Origin: DASPNM01 sp035626515
GTDB lineage: Bacteria; Bacteroidota; Bacteroidia; Chitinophagales; Chitinophagaceae
Direction of reading: 5' to 3'
NCBI GenBank assembly: GCA_035626515.1
Contig: DASPNM010000017.1
Span: forward strand, 105,369 to 169,368
Length of the DNA: 64,000 nucleotides
Positions 61,782-64,000 of this stretch are shown piece by piece; position 1 is the first letter of the stretch; every line of letters starts with the position of its first letter. The notes beneath the pieces were generated by a model, which worked only from the letters and a program-made list of their open reading frames with translations, searched no databases and was not told where the DNA came from. Both the position numbers and the translations under genes were made by a program.

Positions 61782-62749
61782 GAAATTTTATCTCGGTAAA
61801 CGATGCGGGCGGGATCGAGTCGCTGATCGCGGAGGCACTTGCCTACAAAGCCGATCCTTTTGCGGATCGAAAGCTCGGCAAACAAAAACGGATTGGATGT
61901 ATTTTCCTCAACCCCAGCATGCGCACCCGCCTGAGCACGCAGGTGGCCGCACAGAACCTCGGCATGCAGGCGATTGTATTCAACGCGGGCGCCGAAGGCT
62001 GGGCCCTGGAATTCGAGGACGAAGCGATCATGAGTGGCAGCACAGTGGAGCATGTAAAGGACGCGGCGCCGGTGCTTGGAAAATATTTCGACATTTTAGC
62101 CATTCGCACATTTCCTTCGTTAAAGAACCGGGAGGAGGATTATTCTGAACTTTACATGAATCAGTTCATAAAGTATTCTGCCGTCCCCGTGCTCAGCCTC
62201 GAAAGCGCCACGCGGCATCCGCTTCAAAGCCTGACGGACCTCTTGACCATTAGCGAAAGCGTGCGGAGCTGGAAAGAAGCCCGCAGTCCGAAGATCGTGC
62301 TCAGCTGGGCGCCGCACGTAAAGCCCCTTCCTCAATGCGTAGCCAACAGCTTCGCGGAATGGATCAATGCCTGGGGCGGGGCTGAATTCGTGATTGCACA
62401 CCCGGAAGACTACGAGCTTGATCCGAAGTTTGTCTCCGGCGCGCGCGTGACGCATGACCAGAACGAAGCGCTGGAAAACGCGGATTTTGTTTACGTAAAA
62501 AACTGGAGCACCTACCGCGACTACGGGAAGATTTATTGCAATGATCCTGCGTGGATGCTGACCTCCGAAAAATTGAAACACACGCGCGAGGCGAAAGTGA
62601 TGCACTGCCTGCCGGTTCGAAGAAACGTGGAGCTGACCGATGAAGTGCTCGACGGACCACAGAGCCTGGTGACGCGGCAGGCGTCAAACCGTGTGTGGGC
62701 GGCGCAGGCGGTGCTTGCCCGCATGCTAAAATCCCTGAACGCGTCGTGA
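61778..62749 (+). CDS. argF': N-acyl-ornithine carbamoyltransferase (ArgF', probably succinyl type)
   Basis: 323 residues. Carbamoyl-phosphate loop NPSMRTRLSTQ (46-56) and the C-terminal HCLPVRRNVELTDEV. The family includes acetyl-ornithine (AOTCase) and succinyl-ornithine (SOTCase) enzymes; a single residue separates them: Glu92 in the Xanthomonas AOTCase, Pro90 in the Bacteroides fragilis SOTCase, and the Glu-to-Val change gave SOTCase activity. Here residue 90 is Val (GSTVEHV), by eye alignment. This favours N-succinyl-ornithine as substrate. Overlaps argD by four bases. Confidence 0.88.
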   Translation: MRNFISVNDAGGIESLIAEALAYKADPFADRKLGKQKRIGCIFLNPSMRTRLSTQVAAQNLGMQAIVFNAGAEGWALEFEDEAIMSGSTVEHVKDAAPVLGKYFDILAIRTFPSLKNREEDYSELYMNQFIKYSAVPVLSLESATRHPLQSLTDLLTISESVRSWKEARSPKIVLSWAPHVKPLPQCVANSFAEWINAWGGAEFVIAHPEDYELDPKFVSGARVTHDQNEALENADFVYVKNWSTYRDYGKIYCNDPAWMLTSEKLKHTREAKVMHCLPVRRNVELTDEVLDGPQSLVTRQASNRVWAAQAVLARMLKSLNAS

Positions 62750-63531
62750 AAGAGCTGCTGGTCATAAAGCTTGGAGGAAATGTGATCGAAGACGATCGGG
62801 AGCTGGGCGTATTTCTTGAAAGGTTTGCTGCGCTGCCGCAATTAAAAATACTTGTGCATGGTGGGGGAAGCCTCGCGTCCGAACTGGCAGGCCGGCTGGG
62901 CATAAAGCAGCACATGCTGCAGGGAAGACGGATTACCGACGCGGAAACGCTGAAGATCGTAACCATGGTTTATGCAGGGTGGATCAACAAAACCCTCGTG
63001 GCCGGGTTGCAGAAAGCAGGCTGCACTGCCATCGGGCTCGCGGGGATGGACGGGAACCTTTTGCTGGCCCACCGCCGCAAAACGGGAAAAACCGATTACG
63101 GTTTTGTTGGCGATATAGACCGCGTGAACGGCCTGCTGCTGCAGCACCTGCTGGAGGTGGGGCTGACGCCGGTGATCGCACCGGTGACGCACGACGGCGA
63201 GGGACAATTGCTGAACACAAACGCCGATACCGTAGCCCGTGAAATCGCACGGGAATGCAGCCGCGAATACAACACGCGGCTGCTCTATTTGTTCGACAAG
63301 CCCGGCGTGCTGCGGGAAGCAGGCAACGCCCATTCGGTGATTGAAACAATCCATGCGTCCGGGTTCGAAGCTTTGAAAACGGAGCAAGTGATCGCGGGAG
63401 GAATGATCCCGAAACTCGAGAATGCTTTCGAAGCGCTGCGAGCCGGCGTTGCCCGCGTGACGCTGGGACGGGCTGGCGACCTTCAGGCGCTGCTGGAAGG
63501 CCACGCGGGTACAACGTTGACCAATGAGTAA
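62746..63531 (+). CDS. argB: N-acyl-glutamate kinase
   Basis: 261 residues with GTG start (MKELLVIKLGGNVI), overlapping the argF' stop. Amino acid kinase fold: LVIKLGGNVIEDD, LVHGGGSLASEL, and the nucleotide part LNTNADTVAREIA and IAGGMIPKLENA. Phosphorylates N-acyl-glutamate, the second pathway step, and is usually the arginine-inhibited enzyme. Eight-base overlap with the next gene. Confidence 0.94.
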   Translation: MKELLVIKLGGNVIEDDRELGVFLERFAALPQLKILVHGGGSLASELAGRLGIKQHMLQGRRITDAETLKIVTMVYAGWINKTLVAGLQKAGCTAIGLAGMDGNLLLAHRRKTGKTDYGFVGDIDRVNGLLLQHLLEVGLTPVIAPVTHDGEGQLLNTNADTVAREIARECSREYNTRLLYLFDKPGVLREAGNAHSVIETIHASGFEALKTEQVIAGGMIPKLENAFEALRAGVARVTLGRAGDLQALLEGHAGTTLTNE

Positions 63532-64000
63532 GCTACCTATAGACCGGCTCCACCGGGAAGCCGTCGAATTGCTCAAAGAACTGATCCGCCTTCCTTCCTT
63601 CAGCCGGGAGGAAGACCGCACTGCGGCGGTCATTGAGCATTTCTTTTCTTCACGAAACATTCCCTGCACGCGGGTTGGCAACAATGTGCTTGCCCTGAAC
63701 CGCGAATTTGATCCGGCGAAACCTACATTGCTGCTGAACTCGCACCACGACACTGTGCGGCCGAACACGGGCTATGCCCGTGACCCTTTTGACCCCGCTG
63801 TAGAGAATGGAAAACTTTATGGCCTTGGCTCGAACGATGCCGGTGGCGCGCTCGTGGCGCTGATAACCTGTTTTATTCATTTCTGGCCGCTGAGCGGGTT
63901 GCGTTACAACATCGCGCTCGCGGCGACCGCAGAGGAGGAAATCAGCGGAAGCGGAGGGGTCGAGCTTGCGCTGAAGAAGCTGCCTCCCATCGAGGCAGCG
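63524..64000 (+). CDS. argE: M20 family N-acyl-ornithine/citrulline deacylase (3' end cut by window)
   Basis: 159 codons readable from ATG 63524 to the window edge. M20 metal site words: LNSHHDTVRPNTG (His, Asp) and YGLGSNDAGGALVAL (bridging Asp), ATAEEEISGSGG (catalytic Glu). In this operon it should remove the acyl group from N-acyl-citrulline or -ornithine. The lid and C-terminal part lie outside the window. Confidence 0.9.
   Translation, partial: MSKLPIDRLHREAVELLKELIRLPSFSREEDRTAAVIEHFFSSRNIPCTRVGNNVLALNREFDPAKPTLLLNSHHDTVRPNTGYARDPFDPAVENGKLYGLGSNDAGGALVALITCFIHFWPLSGLRYNIALAATAEEEISGSGGVELALKKLPPIEAA

Overview
The window reads as a single contiguous chromosomal segment of a Bacteroidota bacterium, most likely of the Chitinophagales group. 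Support: many genes start just downstream of the Bacteroidota -7 promoter element TAnnTTTG; the primary sigma factor is short and lacks region 1.1; there is a PorP/SprF type IX secretion protein, a Bacteroidota-style TonB, and an arginine operon with the Bacteroides-type ornithine transcarbamylase. I see no tRNA, rRNA, CRISPR array, prophage or intact insertion sequence. Base composition and gene style are even throughout.

Layout. 1-2.9 kb: start of a respiratory complex I operon (nuoABCD, reading leftward; nuoD is cut at the window edge). 3.0-6.8 kb: envelope cluster (TonB, small membrane protein, PstS-like lipoprotein, TPR protein). 6.9-18.5 kb: housekeeping genes (low-molecular-weight phosphatase, hisS, oxoadipyl-CoA thiolase, rlmN, Spy-like chaperone, two pseudouridine synthases, peroxiredoxin, OsmC, CDF transporter, LptF/G permease, a START-like protein). 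18.8-26.1 kb: information processing (rpoD, ffh, rpsP, rimM, dinB, M20 peptidase, S4 protein, trmD). 26.3-29.8 kb: desaturase, LolA-like protein, adenine deaminase.

30.2-36.5 kb: a possible regulatory locus. A CHAT-protease/TPR membrane protein and a PKD-domain outer-membrane-type protein diverge from an ECF-type sigma factor and a TPR-bearing membrane anti-sigma candidate; the divergent promoter region has a cluster of palindromes. 36.7-48.9 kb: seven same-strand signalling genes: four hybrid-sensor histidine kinases with near-identical catalytic cores, a lone receiver, a receiver-adenylate cyclase with a complete catalytic set, and an HD-phosphohydrolase fused to a YitT membrane protein. 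There is no DNA-binding output domain, so the natural reading is a multi-input phosphorelay that ends in cyclic AMP. A PGM1-like peptide ligase lies just upstream on the same strand. These two loci are the best candidates for an undescribed system.

50.5-57.3 kb: anmK, upp, porP, a DASS transporter, DNA-3-methyladenine glycosylase, an EI24 protein and an RsmI-like methylase. 57.4-64 kb: an arginine operon (GNAT, argG, argC, argD, argF', argB, argE), preceded by a good promoter, a 38-codon leader ORF ending in clustered Arg codons, and a hairpin: a candidate arginine attenuator. Residue 90 of ArgF' (Val) suggests succinylated rather than acetylated intermediates.

Intergenic regions carry a heptamer repeat (GATAGTC and its complement) in tandem, often as facing inverted arrays that begin at or inside the upstream stop codon, plus one 113-bp MITE-like element with near-perfect terminal inverted repeats.
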